From Candidatus Protochlamydia naegleriophila (GTDB lineage: Bacteria > Chlamydiota > Chlamydiia > Chlamydiales > Parachlamydiaceae), in the NCBI RefSeq assembly GCF_001499655.1, contig NZ_LN879502.1, forward strand, positions 682,001 through 746,000: a stretch of 64,000 nucleotides of DNA, given 5' to 3'. Of the stretch, positions 17,992 through 26,659 are shown piece after piece; within the stretch, counting starts at the first letter, position 1; each line of letters opens with the position of its first letter. Below the pieces are notes generated by a model. It was not told the DNA's origin. It worked only from the letters and a program-made list of their open reading frames with translations, and made no database searches. A program made the position numbers and the translations under genes.

Positions 17992-19347
17992 ATGACCACT
18001 CTTTCGTCTTCCGAATCTTGTAAATCAGATTCCCCTCAATCGATTTATCTGCTGGGAAACGCGCAAATGCCACCCCTTTTAAAGCGCTACAGGCTCTTGC
18101 GAGAAGCTTTTGTTGGCAGGGGGGAATTTTTATCGGCAGATGAAGAGCCCGAATGGCTGGCCTGCTATGACAGAGACAGCCAGCACATGCATACCCTCCT
18201 TCCGCTGCTCGTTTTTCGTCCCTATACTACAGGGGATATTGCTCCTTTTATTCAAGCCTGCTCCCAAGAAAATATTCCTGTTAGGGTTAGATGCGGAGGG
18301 ACTTCTTTGACCGGCGCGTCTGTTGCGCCGCCTGAAGGGGTTCTTGTTTTGACAGGGCACTTTAAGTCAATTTTGCATTATCAAAGCCAGGATGGAAAAG
18401 CAACCATTGAGCCTGGCGTGACTCCAGATGAACTCAATGCGTTAGCTGAAGCTGGCGGGTGGTGGCTACCTTTAGAAATGGCAACGAGCGGTGCTGCAGG
18501 GTTAGCCGGTTGTCTGAGCTGCCACGCAAAAGGCTATCACCAGCGGGGGCGTCCTCTTTTTCAATGTATTCGGTCAGTGACGATTGTTGATGGAAAAGGA
18601 GAGGTATTAGACGTTCCATTCCAGCTCATGTGTGGAACTGAAGGGATATTTGGAATTGTCATCCGCTTGGAATTGCAGCTGATGCGCAGGCCTGAAAAAC
18701 GCCTGCAGGCTGTTTGCCAGCTGCCGTGGAAATCCCTATTCATTCAGCTTCCAGTATTGCAGCACTATCAAGCTCTAGTTGGTTTGTCTTGGCAGAATAA
18801 TCGGTTTACCTTTCACTTAGAAGGGGAAGAGTGGCGAGTTGCTCCGGCCCTCGATTACATTATTAAACAGTGCGAAGCAGCTGTTGTAGATTCACCTTTC
18901 CGGCCATTTTATCCGCAAACAAGTGCAAAGCAGTTCATTTTAATTAGCAGCGCTTGCAAGCCAACAGCACTGCCAAAGGGTATTGAATTTGCTGAGGAGT
19001 GTACGAAAGAGCTTGAACTCCGCTTGCTTGTTTGGGCAGATGTGTGGTCCGGTGCAATCCACCTACAGCTATGCTCTGACAAAGATTTGTATGACTTCAA
19101 TCGATCTATTGCGCATTTTTTATTATTGTGGATTGAGTGGTTAGAATCTGTAGAAGGCTTTTTAATTAGTGCTCATGGAATCGGTAAATTGCTAAGGCCC
19201 TATTTGCCTCCTTTTATCAAAGAAGAAGAGATTCGTTTTTTAAGACATCTGCAAATGGCTTTCGATCCATTCCAACTTTTTGCAAAAGATCACTTCTTTC
19301 CAGAGATTGGGAAAAGCATCGAGCAGCGTGTGATGAGGAGCGAATGA
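17992..19347 (+). CDS. FAD-linked oxidase, glycolate oxidase GlcD-like
   Basis: Flavoprotein of the FAD_binding_4 (VAO/PCMH) family, the probable catalytic subunit of a 2-hydroxy-acid dehydrogenase. The flavin-binding half runs from about residue 50: VRVRCGGTSLTGASVAP is the pyrophosphate-binding segment and ATSGAAGLAGCLSCHAKG the second FAD contact. The C-terminal half ends with ISAHGIGKLLRPYLPP, the conserved His-Gly-Ile-Gly region of GlcD/D-lactate dehydrogenases. I start at 17992 because the longer frame overlaps pssA. Its stop overlaps the start of the next gene. The substrate (glycolate, D-lactate or another) cannot be decided. Confidence 0.87.
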   Translation: MTTLSSSESCKSDSPQSIYLLGNAQMPPLLKRYRLLREAFVGRGEFLSADEEPEWLACYDRDSQHMHTLLPLLVFRPYTTGDIAPFIQACSQENIPVRVRCGGTSLTGASVAPPEGVLVLTGHFKSILHYQSQDGKATIEPGVTPDELNALAEAGGWWLPLEMATSGAAGLAGCLSCHAKGYHQRGRPLFQCIRSVTIVDGKGEVLDVPFQLMCGTEGIFGIVIRLELQLMRRPEKRLQAVCQLPWKSLFIQLPVLQHYQALVGLSWQNNRFTFHLEGEEWRVAPALDYIIKQCEAAVVDSPFRPFYPQTSAKQFILISSACKPTALPKGIEFAEECTKELELRLLVWADVWSGAIHLQLCSDKDLYDFNRSIAHFLLLWIEWLESVEGFLISAHGIGKLLRPYLPPFIKEEEIRFLRHLQMAFDPFQLFAKDHFFPEIGKSIEQRVMRSE

Positions 19348-20396
19348 TGCTAGCAATCTACGAAAAGCCAGGCGCGCATACACCTTGGCAATCCATTAAT
19401 CAATTGCTGGATAGCCAGGAGCGCTTGGAATGGCGATCAGAAACTTGCATATCTTATTTATTCGCTCCAAAAACTCTCTCAAAGCTGTCAGCCCTCCTTT
19501 ACCTTCTAAAAACCGAACAAGTCTCCTATGCCGTTCAAAATCAAGAACAAGGCGATATTGCAGAGAAAGGTGTTTGGATTTCCGTTCGCTCGTTTTCGCA
19601 AGCAGAGTGGCAAGGTGATGGACACATCGCGGTGGGGGCAGGCTCCAACTTGTTCCAATTGCAGAGCAAACTCCTTGAAGAGAAGTATGAGTTAGGGCTG
19701 GAGGATTTGGCCGGACGCCATCATTCAATCGCTTCATTCTTGTTAGAGGCTCCTCCTATGGGACTATTCTTGCGGCAAGAAGCTTTGTCTGAAAGATTAT
19801 TGCAAGTTGAATGGGTTAATGGCGATGGCGGCATTGTCAAATGGGGAAGGGGGCTGCCTGGGATGGGCGGGCCTTGCTTGTCTCAGCTTATTTGGGGGCT
19901 TCGCAATTTGAAAGCCGTGCTTGTGAAGGTGCTCTTTAAAGCGTATCCCATTCCGCCGGAGCGTCTCTTGCTAAACTGGTCTTTTCTTAAGCGAGACGAG
20001 CTGTGGAAGCAGTTTGATCGCTTGCGCTCTTTGACGGCTACGTGGGAGCGTTTAGATCTTGTGATTCCAAATGATCCTTTGCAAAAAGGATTTCTTTTGG
20101 CTCAAATTTCAGGTTCCAAGGAAGAGATGAAGACGTTTTCGAGCCTTTGTCCAGAGTTTGCACGGGCAGAAACGAGCGACAGGCTTTGCCAGCTAAGAAA
20201 GTTTTTTGAGCAGCAGCGCTTTCAGTTTCAACCAATCAAATGCAGGGAAGAGACTGAACGAAAAGAGTTGGCAGGTTATTGCTGGTATCATGGTTTAACG
20301 GATCAATCGTGGTTTGTTCATCCATTTTCTCACAATGATACTATTGACGAACCGGCAGAGTGGAAAAAACGGTTTTGGAACTGTTTAAACAATTAA
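19344..20396 (+). CDS. FAD-binding subunit, GlcE-like
   Basis: Second flavoprotein of a three-gene cluster, starting with an ATGA overlap with the GlcD-like gene, so translation is coupled. It has a diverged FAD_binding_4 fold: VAVGAGSNLFQLQSKL corresponds to the flavin-contact segment, and DLAGRHHSIASFLLEAPPMG to the second. The usual glycine-rich pyrophosphate loop is weak, as is typical for GlcE. At 350 aa it matches GlcE length. It probably pairs with the flanking gene products as an electron-transfer complex at the membrane. Assignment rests as much on context as on motifs. Confidence 0.8.
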   Translation: MMLAIYEKPGAHTPWQSINQLLDSQERLEWRSETCISYLFAPKTLSKLSALLYLLKTEQVSYAVQNQEQGDIAEKGVWISVRSFSQAEWQGDGHIAVGAGSNLFQLQSKLLEEKYELGLEDLAGRHHSIASFLLEAPPMGLFLRQEALSERLLQVEWVNGDGGIVKWGRGLPGMGGPCLSQLIWGLRNLKAVLVKVLFKAYPIPPERLLLNWSFLKRDELWKQFDRLRSLTATWERLDLVIPNDPLQKGFLLAQISGSKEEMKTFSSLCPEFARAETSDRLCQLRKFFEQQRFQFQPIKCREETERKELAGYCWYHGLTDQSWFVHPFSHNDTIDEPAEWKKRFWNCLNN

Positions 20397-20413
20397 AAGC
20401 GTGATGAAAAAAA

Positions 20414-21634
20414 ATGGATCCGGAGTCGTTAGAATTAAAACTTTCGCTGCTCGATGAATGGCAGTCGGCTTGTACACATTGTGGAATATGCTCCGATTCC
20501 TGCCTGACATTTCAAGAAACGGGGTGGGAGCATGACTCTCCACGAGGACGTATCCGTTTAGCACGAGATTTTATGAATGGAAAGGTTCAACCTCATTCCG
20601 CGGCTCTTACAACTTTTGATCAGTGCCTGGGCTGCCAAAGCTGTGAAATGAGCTGCCCTATCGCCGTTCCTTATCGACAGATTCGTCAAGCAGTTCAAGA
20701 ACTGCGGGTTGATTTAAGGTCAGATTCTTCACTATCCTCTACGCATTATGGAAAATGGTCAACGCTTGCCTATCGGATTGGAAGTATTTTTTGGAGAGGC
20801 TATGGAATGTGGTGGCTGGCTTATCACCATCCATTTCTAAGGCTATCTAAGGGACGATTTAAAAAGAAGATCGAGCAAGAAGGTTTTAGAAAAGCCATTA
20901 CCTTGGTTGTGAGTTGCATGCAGGACTTATTTAATCACGACTTGATTGAACAGGCGGTTCAATTTATTAACCGACTGGGATATCGTGTCTTAATAGACGA
21001 CAATCAGCCGTGCTGTGGTGCTATTTTGGATAAATGTACGCAGGCTGGAGAAGAGGCCGTTGGTTTAGGGAAAATTAAGCAGCAGGCAATCATTCATCAA
21101 GGCAAACGAGTCGAAACTTTTTTAGATTGGCTGCCGAAAGAAGCCTATTTTCTTGGACAAAGTTGTCAGAGCTTTATCACGAATCAAAACCCGGAGCGTA
21201 GGAAAGTAGAGGGGGATCTCTATGCCTGGATCTTACACAGGCTAGTCGAACAAAAAAGACGGCTCGTTATCGATCCATGCACTGTTTACTATCAGCCCTA
21301 TTGCGGTCAAACCAGCAAAGGGGATAATGATCCGATTCTACAATTGCTGCGTCAAATAGAAGGCCTGACCATCCGGCCAGTTCCTTTTTCTAAAAGCTGC
21401 TGTGGGGGCTTCGGAAATGAAGCCATCGATTGCTCTGAAAGGCAATTGTGGGGCAAATCAAAGTGGAATCAACTACCTCAAGGCTCGATTATTGTGATTA
21501 CTTCTCCTGCTTGTTGGAAGCATTTAATCAACTTTCCAGAAAAAAACAGCCATCTCGTCTATCCTATACAACTTCTTTTTCAAGCACGCTTGGAGTTTCA
21601 GGAATATAATGGTACGAAGTTCAATGTAAAATGA
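20414..21634 (+). CDS. Iron-sulfur subunit, GlcF-like
   Basis: Electron-transfer subunit with two [4Fe-4S] ferredoxin-type sites near the N-terminus: CTHCGICSDSC followed by a Pro-bearing loop, and CLGCQSCEMSCP. Two CCG-type cysteine-rich domains follow (QPCCGAILDK and KSCCGGFGNEA), which in heterodisulfide reductase and GlcF bind redox cofactors. At 406 aa it matches GlcF. With the two preceding FAD proteins it completes a GlcDEF-like complex that would oxidise a 2-hydroxy acid and pass electrons to quinone. Confidence 0.9.
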   Translation: MDPESLELKLSLLDEWQSACTHCGICSDSCLTFQETGWEHDSPRGRIRLARDFMNGKVQPHSAALTTFDQCLGCQSCEMSCPIAVPYRQIRQAVQELRVDLRSDSSLSSTHYGKWSTLAYRIGSIFWRGYGMWWLAYHHPFLRLSKGRFKKKIEQEGFRKAITLVVSCMQDLFNHDLIEQAVQFINRLGYRVLIDDNQPCCGAILDKCTQAGEEAVGLGKIKQQAIIHQGKRVETFLDWLPKEAYFLGQSCQSFITNQNPERRKVEGDLYAWILHRLVEQKRRLVIDPCTVYYQPYCGQTSKGDNDPILQLLRQIEGLTIRPVPFSKSCCGGFGNEAIDCSERQLWGKSKWNQLPQGSIIVITSPACWKHLINFPEKNSHLVYPIQLLFQARLEFQEYNGTKFNVK

Positions 21635-21734
21635 GATTTATGCATTTTTCAGTTGCAAGCCTGCCCAGATCATAGGGCCTGATTGCTAGGCTTGCCTTCT
21701 TTGATTGATATGAATATAAAAGATTGGTTGAAAG

Positions 21735-22577
21735 CTATTCTCCAGTTATCTCGGCCCCGTCAATGCAATCATCCAGAACAGGCTCCATGATAGAAAAGGC
21801 TTTCAAATAGGCCCTCTCGCACATGAGAATTTTGCCTAAGTGATTTTCTCCATTCCCTCTTTCATGCGGATCGCTAGAACCATCGCCCCAAAAGTTGTTA
21901 TCAGTGTGTTCTATTAGCTCTTGATCTGTCTGTATAAGCCAATCCTGCAATACCTCATTTTGTGAGAATTTCAGATGAATGAGCGAGGCCATGGTTTTTA
22001 ATTTATCTTGTTTCACAAGCTCGGTTGTCGTAGTGCGGATTTTTTTTGCCTTACCCGGTTCGAGAGATTGGGCCAATTCTTGAAAGCCCTTATTATCTAA
22101 TCTCGCTGCCATGTGGGCTTTATAAGCCGTCTCCACACAACCAAAAATAACTTTTTTATCCTTGCAGTAGATTAAAGAAAAAAAGAAATTTGAAAGCCAT
22201 TGGTGAGTCCTGTGCTTCGAATTAAAAAATATTTGAGCGGCCTTTCTTTCGGAATGAGGGCTGCTTTTGCCTTTCTGCGCAAATGTCCATTCTCTGTTAA
22301 AACGCTTCACCAATTTTTCCACGCCTGTAATTTCACTGGCAATCGCATGTCCCTCTTTTAAAAGAGCCTGTGCTAAGAAAAGGAAGTAGTCATTTTTATT
22401 TTTGAACGTTAGCCTTTCAACGTTAAACGATAAAGAGGTTCTAAAATCTTTTGCGAACGTCCAGCCTTTATTAGATATAATGGGATAGCCTGTTTGAGCC
22501 TCTAAGAAATGGCTATAATCGCTTTGATATTTACCTTCATATTGAAGGAGAAGGAAACATAGATTTGCTGCTTGCAT
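21735..22577 (-). CDS. NADAR domain protein (paralogue A)
   Basis: The C-terminal 170 residues have the NADAR/YbiA (DUF1768) pattern: LSNFF-like opening (WLSNFFFSLIY), the GCVETAYKAHMAA helix, an LKTMASLIHLKFSQN segment and the closing FWGDG...GENHLGKILM. NADAR proteins act on ADP-ribose linkages and related N-glycosidic bonds; some are reported to remove ADP-ribose from guanine in DNA, and YbiA relates to riboflavin intermediates. The N-terminal 100 residues (LLQYEGKYQSDYS, GYPIISNKGWTFAKDF) lie outside that core and are shared with the second copy at 24433-25269. The start has AAGGAG 8 bases upstream. Length is 280 aa. Confidence 0.88.
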   Translation of the reverse strand: MQAANLCFLLLQYEGKYQSDYSHFLEAQTGYPIISNKGWTFAKDFRTSLSFNVERLTFKNKNDYFLFLAQALLKEGHAIASEITGVEKLVKRFNREWTFAQKGKSSPHSERKAAQIFFNSKHRTHQWLSNFFFSLIYCKDKKVIFGCVETAYKAHMAARLDNKGFQELAQSLEPGKAKKIRTTTTELVKQDKLKTMASLIHLKFSQNEVLQDWLIQTDQELIEHTDNNFWGDGSSDPHERGNGENHLGKILMCERAYLKAFSIMEPVLDDCIDGAEITGE

Positions 22578-23172
22578 GAAGACACTCCTTTAATACAACT
22601 ATTAAATATATCTGTTTGTTAACTGTTGATTATTTCCATGCGTTGTCTTTTAAGTGACAAGATTGAAGAATCCTCGCTATGGTTGATAAAAGGCAATTAA
22701 ATCAGTGGAGAAATAAATTTAAGCAAGCCATTTAGGACGAATGCTTTGCACTCATCTGTTATGACATCGATAGCCGAAAATCAATTCGCAATGCAGGTGT
22801 TTAGAATCGTGCCTGAAGTCAACTTGATGAATGATTTGGCAATGGCTTAAAGGTAACTTTATGGCGAATTAAAGGCTACCTTTAAGCTTGCCGGCATGGA
22901 AACGATTAAATAATTAATTAGTTCTTCTCTCTTAATATAACCTATTTTAATTCTTATATTTCTATGTTATTAAACGATATGAATTGTGTAAAATTCCCTT
23001 TTTTTTGTATTTTCATGCAAATCTAGCTTTTTAGATGAGTTTACTAATAGTCATATAAAAAATGGTGGCTAAAATGGCTTTTAAATGGCTCTTAAAGCTA
23101 TTTATTTACTATTGATTGCCATTTTATAACTGATATAATTGTAGTTTTATTATTTTAAAACAAGGATAGCCA
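22578..23172. other. AT-rich divergent intergenic region
   Basis: About 600 bases separate the NADAR gene (minus) from the phosphoribosyltransferase-like gene (plus), so both promoters should lie here. I see an imperfect hairpin at about 22849-22894 (taaaggtaac against the inverted ggctacctttaa) and very AT-rich sequence from 22900. A short stretch near 22763-22812 reads like protein (YDIDSRKSIRNAGV) before stops and may be a fragment. No other gene is supported. Confidence 0.5.
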
Positions 23173-24366
23173 ATGATACCATTGTCGGATCAATTAAACA
23201 CATATTACGCCACAATCGATACTAACGCGCCAGATTTAGTCTTTCTTGGTAATCGGGGAGTGGATAAAGGGAATGCGCGCAAGTGGATCAAGGCTCACGA
23301 TGTAGAATATCATGAGGCATTAGAGGCATTAATTAATAGCGTGGATCATGTTTCATTTACACGATTTATGCGTGCTTTGAAGGTTTCGGTTAATGATTTC
23401 AATGAGCAATTAAACAAGTTAAAAGATAAGGATTTTGTTGTCCTGGTCGAAAAAAATAAGAGTAATCAATGGGTGGCAGAATTGGCTTATCGGTTGGGAG
23501 TGATTCCTACTCGCCATCTCCATTTGGGCGATAAGCAGGCACGGGTATTTGTGCAATATTTAGATACATTGGAAACGATCGTTAAGGGACAAAATCCGGA
23601 AGATCTCAAATTTCCAAGCAATGTTGTTTTGACAGATGATGGCTCCTATTCTGGCCAGCAGATTCAAGAACACGTTGTAAGTATTTTTCAAGCCATGACT
23701 GAGATTACTAAAAGGCATCCAAATCATGCAACGATTAAAATGCCTCATATCTTTGTGGTGGTTCCCTATATGACAGACACTGCGGTTCAGCGCATTGTCA
23801 ATGAGTGCAAAAAGTATTCAAAAGGGGGAACCTTATTGCACATTGCCGAACATGAAAGGATTCCAACTGTTGCTGACAAAGTCGGCCCTCATTTTGCAAT
23901 GCAGTTAAACGAACTCTTTTGGAGTGGAGAAAAGGATGGGGCAAGCACGAGGGGGACTATCATAAATGATCATAAGATTCCAAACGATGTATCTTTTCCA
24001 GGTGCTCTTGTGACGGGCTCCGTTTATCCAAGCCCAAGGCAGAAGCAAGAGTCTTCGAGCCAAAGTTCTTCAGATGTTCCCGAGGTGTTTTTGAGAGGGA
24101 GGGCGCATTCCTTTACTTATGGCAAAAAAGAGGCCTTGGAGCGCAAGCAAGGGGAAGAAGAGGCTCTTAAACAGGAGAGTCCTTCAATCTTAAAAAAAAG
24201 AGCTAACTCATTTAGTTATGGAACTACAGTGCCTGTGGACTATTCAGACGAGGCCAATCGGCCATCCGTGTCGACTATGCAAGAAGGGATAGGAAGAAAA
24301 AGAGGAATGTCCTTAAAAATGGACCCTCCTGTTATTCCTTTTACACCTGTTTATAAGACCAACTAG
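23173..24366 (+). CDS. Phosphoribosyltransferase-like protein with phospho-motif tail
   Basis: Residues 80-240 resemble a type I phosphoribosyltransferase: strand DFVVLVEKNKSNQWVAELAYRLG, then the PRPP-binding loop VVLTDDGSYSG (151-161), then HIFVVVPYMT. The family is used by nucleotide salvage enzymes and by PRTase domains found in conflict and NAD-related gene clusters. The tail from about residue 290 is low-complexity. It carries three spaced basic-x-Arg-x-x-Ser motifs (Ser313, Ser346, Ser380), two of them followed by F-x-Y-G. The gene lies between two divergent or convergent NADAR genes. There is no signal peptide. The exact reaction is unknown; it may be an effector, a toxin or an ADP-ribose/NAD enzyme. 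Confidence 0.7.
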   Translation: MIPLSDQLNTYYATIDTNAPDLVFLGNRGVDKGNARKWIKAHDVEYHEALEALINSVDHVSFTRFMRALKVSVNDFNEQLNKLKDKDFVVLVEKNKSNQWVAELAYRLGVIPTRHLHLGDKQARVFVQYLDTLETIVKGQNPEDLKFPSNVVLTDDGSYSGQQIQEHVVSIFQAMTEITKRHPNHATIKMPHIFVVVPYMTDTAVQRIVNECKKYSKGGTLLHIAEHERIPTVADKVGPHFAMQLNELFWSGEKDGASTRGTIINDHKIPNDVSFPGALVTGSVYPSPRQKQESSSQSSSDVPEVFLRGRAHSFTYGKKEALERKQGEEEALKQESPSILKKRANSFSYGTTVPVDYSDEANRPSVSTMQEGIGRKRGMSLKMDPPVIPFTPVYKTN

Positions 24367-24387
24367 ATTTGACATTTGCATTCATTA

Positions 24388-24420
24388 AGGATGAGAAAGC
24401 CTTGCAGGCTTTCTCATCCT
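24388..24420. terminator. Bidirectional terminator between PRTase-like and NADAR genes
   Basis: Perfect 15-bp stem (aggatgagaaagcct against aggctttctcatcct) with a 3-base loop. It lies between the convergent stop codons. Confidence 0.85.
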
Positions 24421-24432
24421 ATTGCTAAGGCG

Positions 24433-25269
24433 TTAATTGAGATCATCAACTGCCGTATCAGTGCCTTCATACTCATCTGCTTCATTTAAAGTTCTTCTGT
24501 AGTTCATGAGGATTTTTCCCAAATAATTCGATCCATTTCCTTTTTCGGCTGTCTTAGAACCATCTCCCCAAAACGAGTTATCCGTATGCTCAACCAGTTC
24601 CACTGTCGTTTGAGCGAGCCAGTCGGTCAGAATGGGGTTTTGGGAAAACTTGATCTGAATCATGACCTTCATTGTCTTTAATCGATGTTCATCTGAGCGC
24701 TCCATCATAGGAGAGTTGATTTTTTTAGCTTTATTGGGATCCATAGATTTGGCCAACTCCTGAAACGCCTTGGAGTGTTGGGTTGTGGTCGTATGGGCTT
24801 TGTAAGCAGTTTCGACGCAGCTAAAAATAGTTTTTGAAGCGCTGCAAAAGATGAGAGTTGGAAAGAAATTGGAGAGCCAATCAAACATTTTATTTTTAGA
24901 ATTAAAGAGGATCGGGTTTACACTTTTATCCATGAAATTGCCGTTTTTCCCTTTCTGCGCCAAAGTCCACTCGATATTAAAGCGTATGACCAGTTTTTGT
25001 ATGCTTTGAACATTGTTAGCGAGTTGATTTCCTTCTTCTAAGATAGCTTGAGCCAAGAATTTAAAATAGTCTTCGCGATTGGAAAAGGTTAATTTGTTGC
25101 CCTTGGATTTGGTTGTCTGCAATGAGCTTTTGCACTCCTTTGCAAGCGTCCAGCCTTTCGACGTGATGATGGGATACCCACCCTTGGAATCAAATAAAGA
25201 CGTATAATCACCCGAGGTGCTTTTTTCATATTCAACTATAAGAGTGGAAAGATTGTTAGGTGACAGCAT
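24433..25269 (-). CDS. NADAR domain protein (paralogue B)
   Basis: Paralogue of the 21735-22577 protein, aligned over its whole length (278 against 280 aa). The unusual N-terminal extension is included: both contain GYPII-x-x-KGWT-x-AK, FLAQA-x-L-x-EG and W-T-x-AQKGK. NADAR core motifs are DWLSNFFPTLIF, SCVETAYKAHTTT, LKTMKVMIQIKFSQN and FWGDG...GSNYLGKILM. I place the start at 25269 behind AAGGAG; the frame is open to 25320. It is on the same strand as lexA and begins about 100 bases after the lexA stop, so it may be read from the lexA message. A role in removing or hydrolysing ADP-ribose adducts is plausible but unproved. Confidence 0.87.
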   Translation of the reverse strand: MLSPNNLSTLIVEYEKSTSGDYTSLFDSKGGYPIITSKGWTLAKECKSSLQTTKSKGNKLTFSNREDYFKFLAQAILEEGNQLANNVQSIQKLVIRFNIEWTLAQKGKNGNFMDKSVNPILFNSKNKMFDWLSNFFPTLIFCSASKTIFSCVETAYKAHTTTTQHSKAFQELAKSMDPNKAKKINSPMMERSDEHRLKTMKVMIQIKFSQNPILTDWLAQTTVELVEHTDNSFWGDGSKTAEKGNGSNYLGKILMNYRRTLNEADEYEGTDTAVDDLN

Positions 25270-25366
25270 AAATAAACTCCTTAATTGTAAGAGGTAGAGC
25301 ATCAATTTAGTAGGCAACATTGTAAGGCTATTAAGCGCAGTTGACGTTTGATTTAAGGGTACTCAT

Positions 25367-25984
25367 TTAAAAGGCGCGCATGAGTCCGGTTAGAATACCT
25401 TGAATAGATAAGTGTTCGTGTCTCAAAGTTAAGGGCTGTTGATGGGAATGCGTGCTTTCTAAACGAATATAGTGCCCTTCTGGAAAATAGCGCTTAATGA
25501 TTGTGTCGTGCTGGTTGATGAGTCCAACAATTGTTTCGCCTGCTTGGACATTTGGGCGTGCTTCTACCAAGAGAAGGTCCCCATCTTGAATCAGTTCTTC
25601 GTGAAAACTATCACCTTGAACCTGTAAAATATAGGTGTTATCCGGGTTATGCACGAGTGAGGCAGGCACTGCGATGGTTTGGGATTGAATGAACATTTCA
25701 ATCGGATAGCCGGCCATGATGTGGCCGATCAAGGGAAGCCCAACCTCTTGTTTGAAGTTTGAGTTGACTGTAGAAGCTGCCGGCATGAGAGAGCGGCTGC
25801 ATTGTTTTTCGGCAGTAAGCAATCCCTTACGTTGAAGGGTTTGAATGTGTTTATAGACTGAACCTGGAGAAGTAAAGCCAAAATGGCGCATAATTTCTCG
25901 GTAGCTTGGAGAGTAGCGATTTGTATCGATGAATTGCTGGATGAAAAGAAGAATGTCTCGCTGCCTAGGTGTGAGTCCTTTCAT
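25367..25984 (-). CDS. lexA: LexA repressor
   Basis: SOS-response repressor. The N-terminal winged helix (residues 1-65, starting MKGLTPRQRDILLFI) resembles LexA, including the recognition helix around SYREIMRHFGFTSPGSVYKH. The S24 autoprotease domain has the scissile Ala91-Gly92 bond (IMAGYP), nucleophile Ser126 (QGDSFHE, where GDSM is usual) and Lys164 (TIIKRYF). At 205 aa it is full length. Its start codon overlaps the stop of the PAP2 reading frame (ATGA), implying coupled translation, and the NADAR-B gene follows. I could not find a convincing LexA box by eye. Confidence 0.93.
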   Translation of the reverse strand: MKGLTPRQRDILLFIQQFIDTNRYSPSYREIMRHFGFTSPGSVYKHIQTLQRKGLLTAEKQCSRSLMPAASTVNSNFKQEVGLPLIGHIMAGYPIEMFIQSQTIAVPASLVHNPDNTYILQVQGDSFHEELIQDGDLLLVEARPNVQAGETIVGLINQHDTIIKRYFPEGHYIRLESTHSHQQPLTLRHEHLSIQGILTGLMRAF

Positions 25985-26659
25985 GATGAATCGCTATTTA
26001 ACAATAATTGATAGAGTCCAGCAGCCGTTAGCCACATGATTAGGGCAGAGACAAGAATATCGGAGAGAAAATGCCCCCCTTGTGCGATGCGTGCAAGACT
26101 CAAAGCACCGCCAAGAAAGAGTGTTAAGATCCATCCCGCTTGATAAAGCTTGCGATTTTGATAGTACTTTCCCAAGAAAATAAAGCTAAAAAAATAAAAA
26201 GCCGACTGTAGCATGACCGCAGGGGAAAGATTTGGAGGGCTCGTTTGAATGGGAAAAACGGGGCTCATAGTAGGGGCGAAAAGTTTGCTCTCCTCCAAAT
26301 TCTATGATTTGCTTGGGACGAGGACGGCCCCAATGATCTTTTAAAATGGCATGGACGATAAGCCCAGATCCAAGGCTCAGCACAAGGATAAGATATAGGC
26401 TGCCGCGCCTTAGAGTTTTCCAATGGGGTAAGAAATAAGAGGCTATCCAACCTAAAAGGGCTAGGCCGACTGCTATCCAAGCCGGAAAAATGGCATAGTG
26501 GTAGATCCATGAAAAATAACGCGAGGTGTCAAAGCTCTCCCCTTGATAAAACCAATGACTGACTGCTAAATCTACTTGGGAAGACCAGGGTGTATAAAGG
26601 GCTAGAAGCAGCAAGGGGATGATTACTGTAGGAGTCCAAGAGAGGGATTTATTCATCAT
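25981..26659 (-). pseudogene. PAP2 phosphatase split by a frameshift in a T7 run
   Basis: Two overlapping frames together form one PAP2 family lipid phosphatase of about 225 aa. The first frame (26659 to 26186) has the K-x6-RP motif (KDHWGRPRP) and PCGHA (Ser of PSGH replaced by Cys). The second frame (to 25981) has the R-x5-H-x3-D motif (ARIAQGGHFLSD). They meet at seven consecutive A on the plus strand (26188-26194, T7 in the message); six T would restore one frame with all helices. Causes could be a true mutation, sequencing error, or slippage that yields some full-length protein. Because the second frame still overlaps the lexA start by ATGA, inactivation may be recent or corrected. Confidence 0.75.

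Noticed and set aside
22763..22812. Protein-like stretch YDIDSRKSIRNAGV as a possible gene
   Set aside because: Only about 14 codons before stops in all nearby frames; noted in the intergenic entry but not called.
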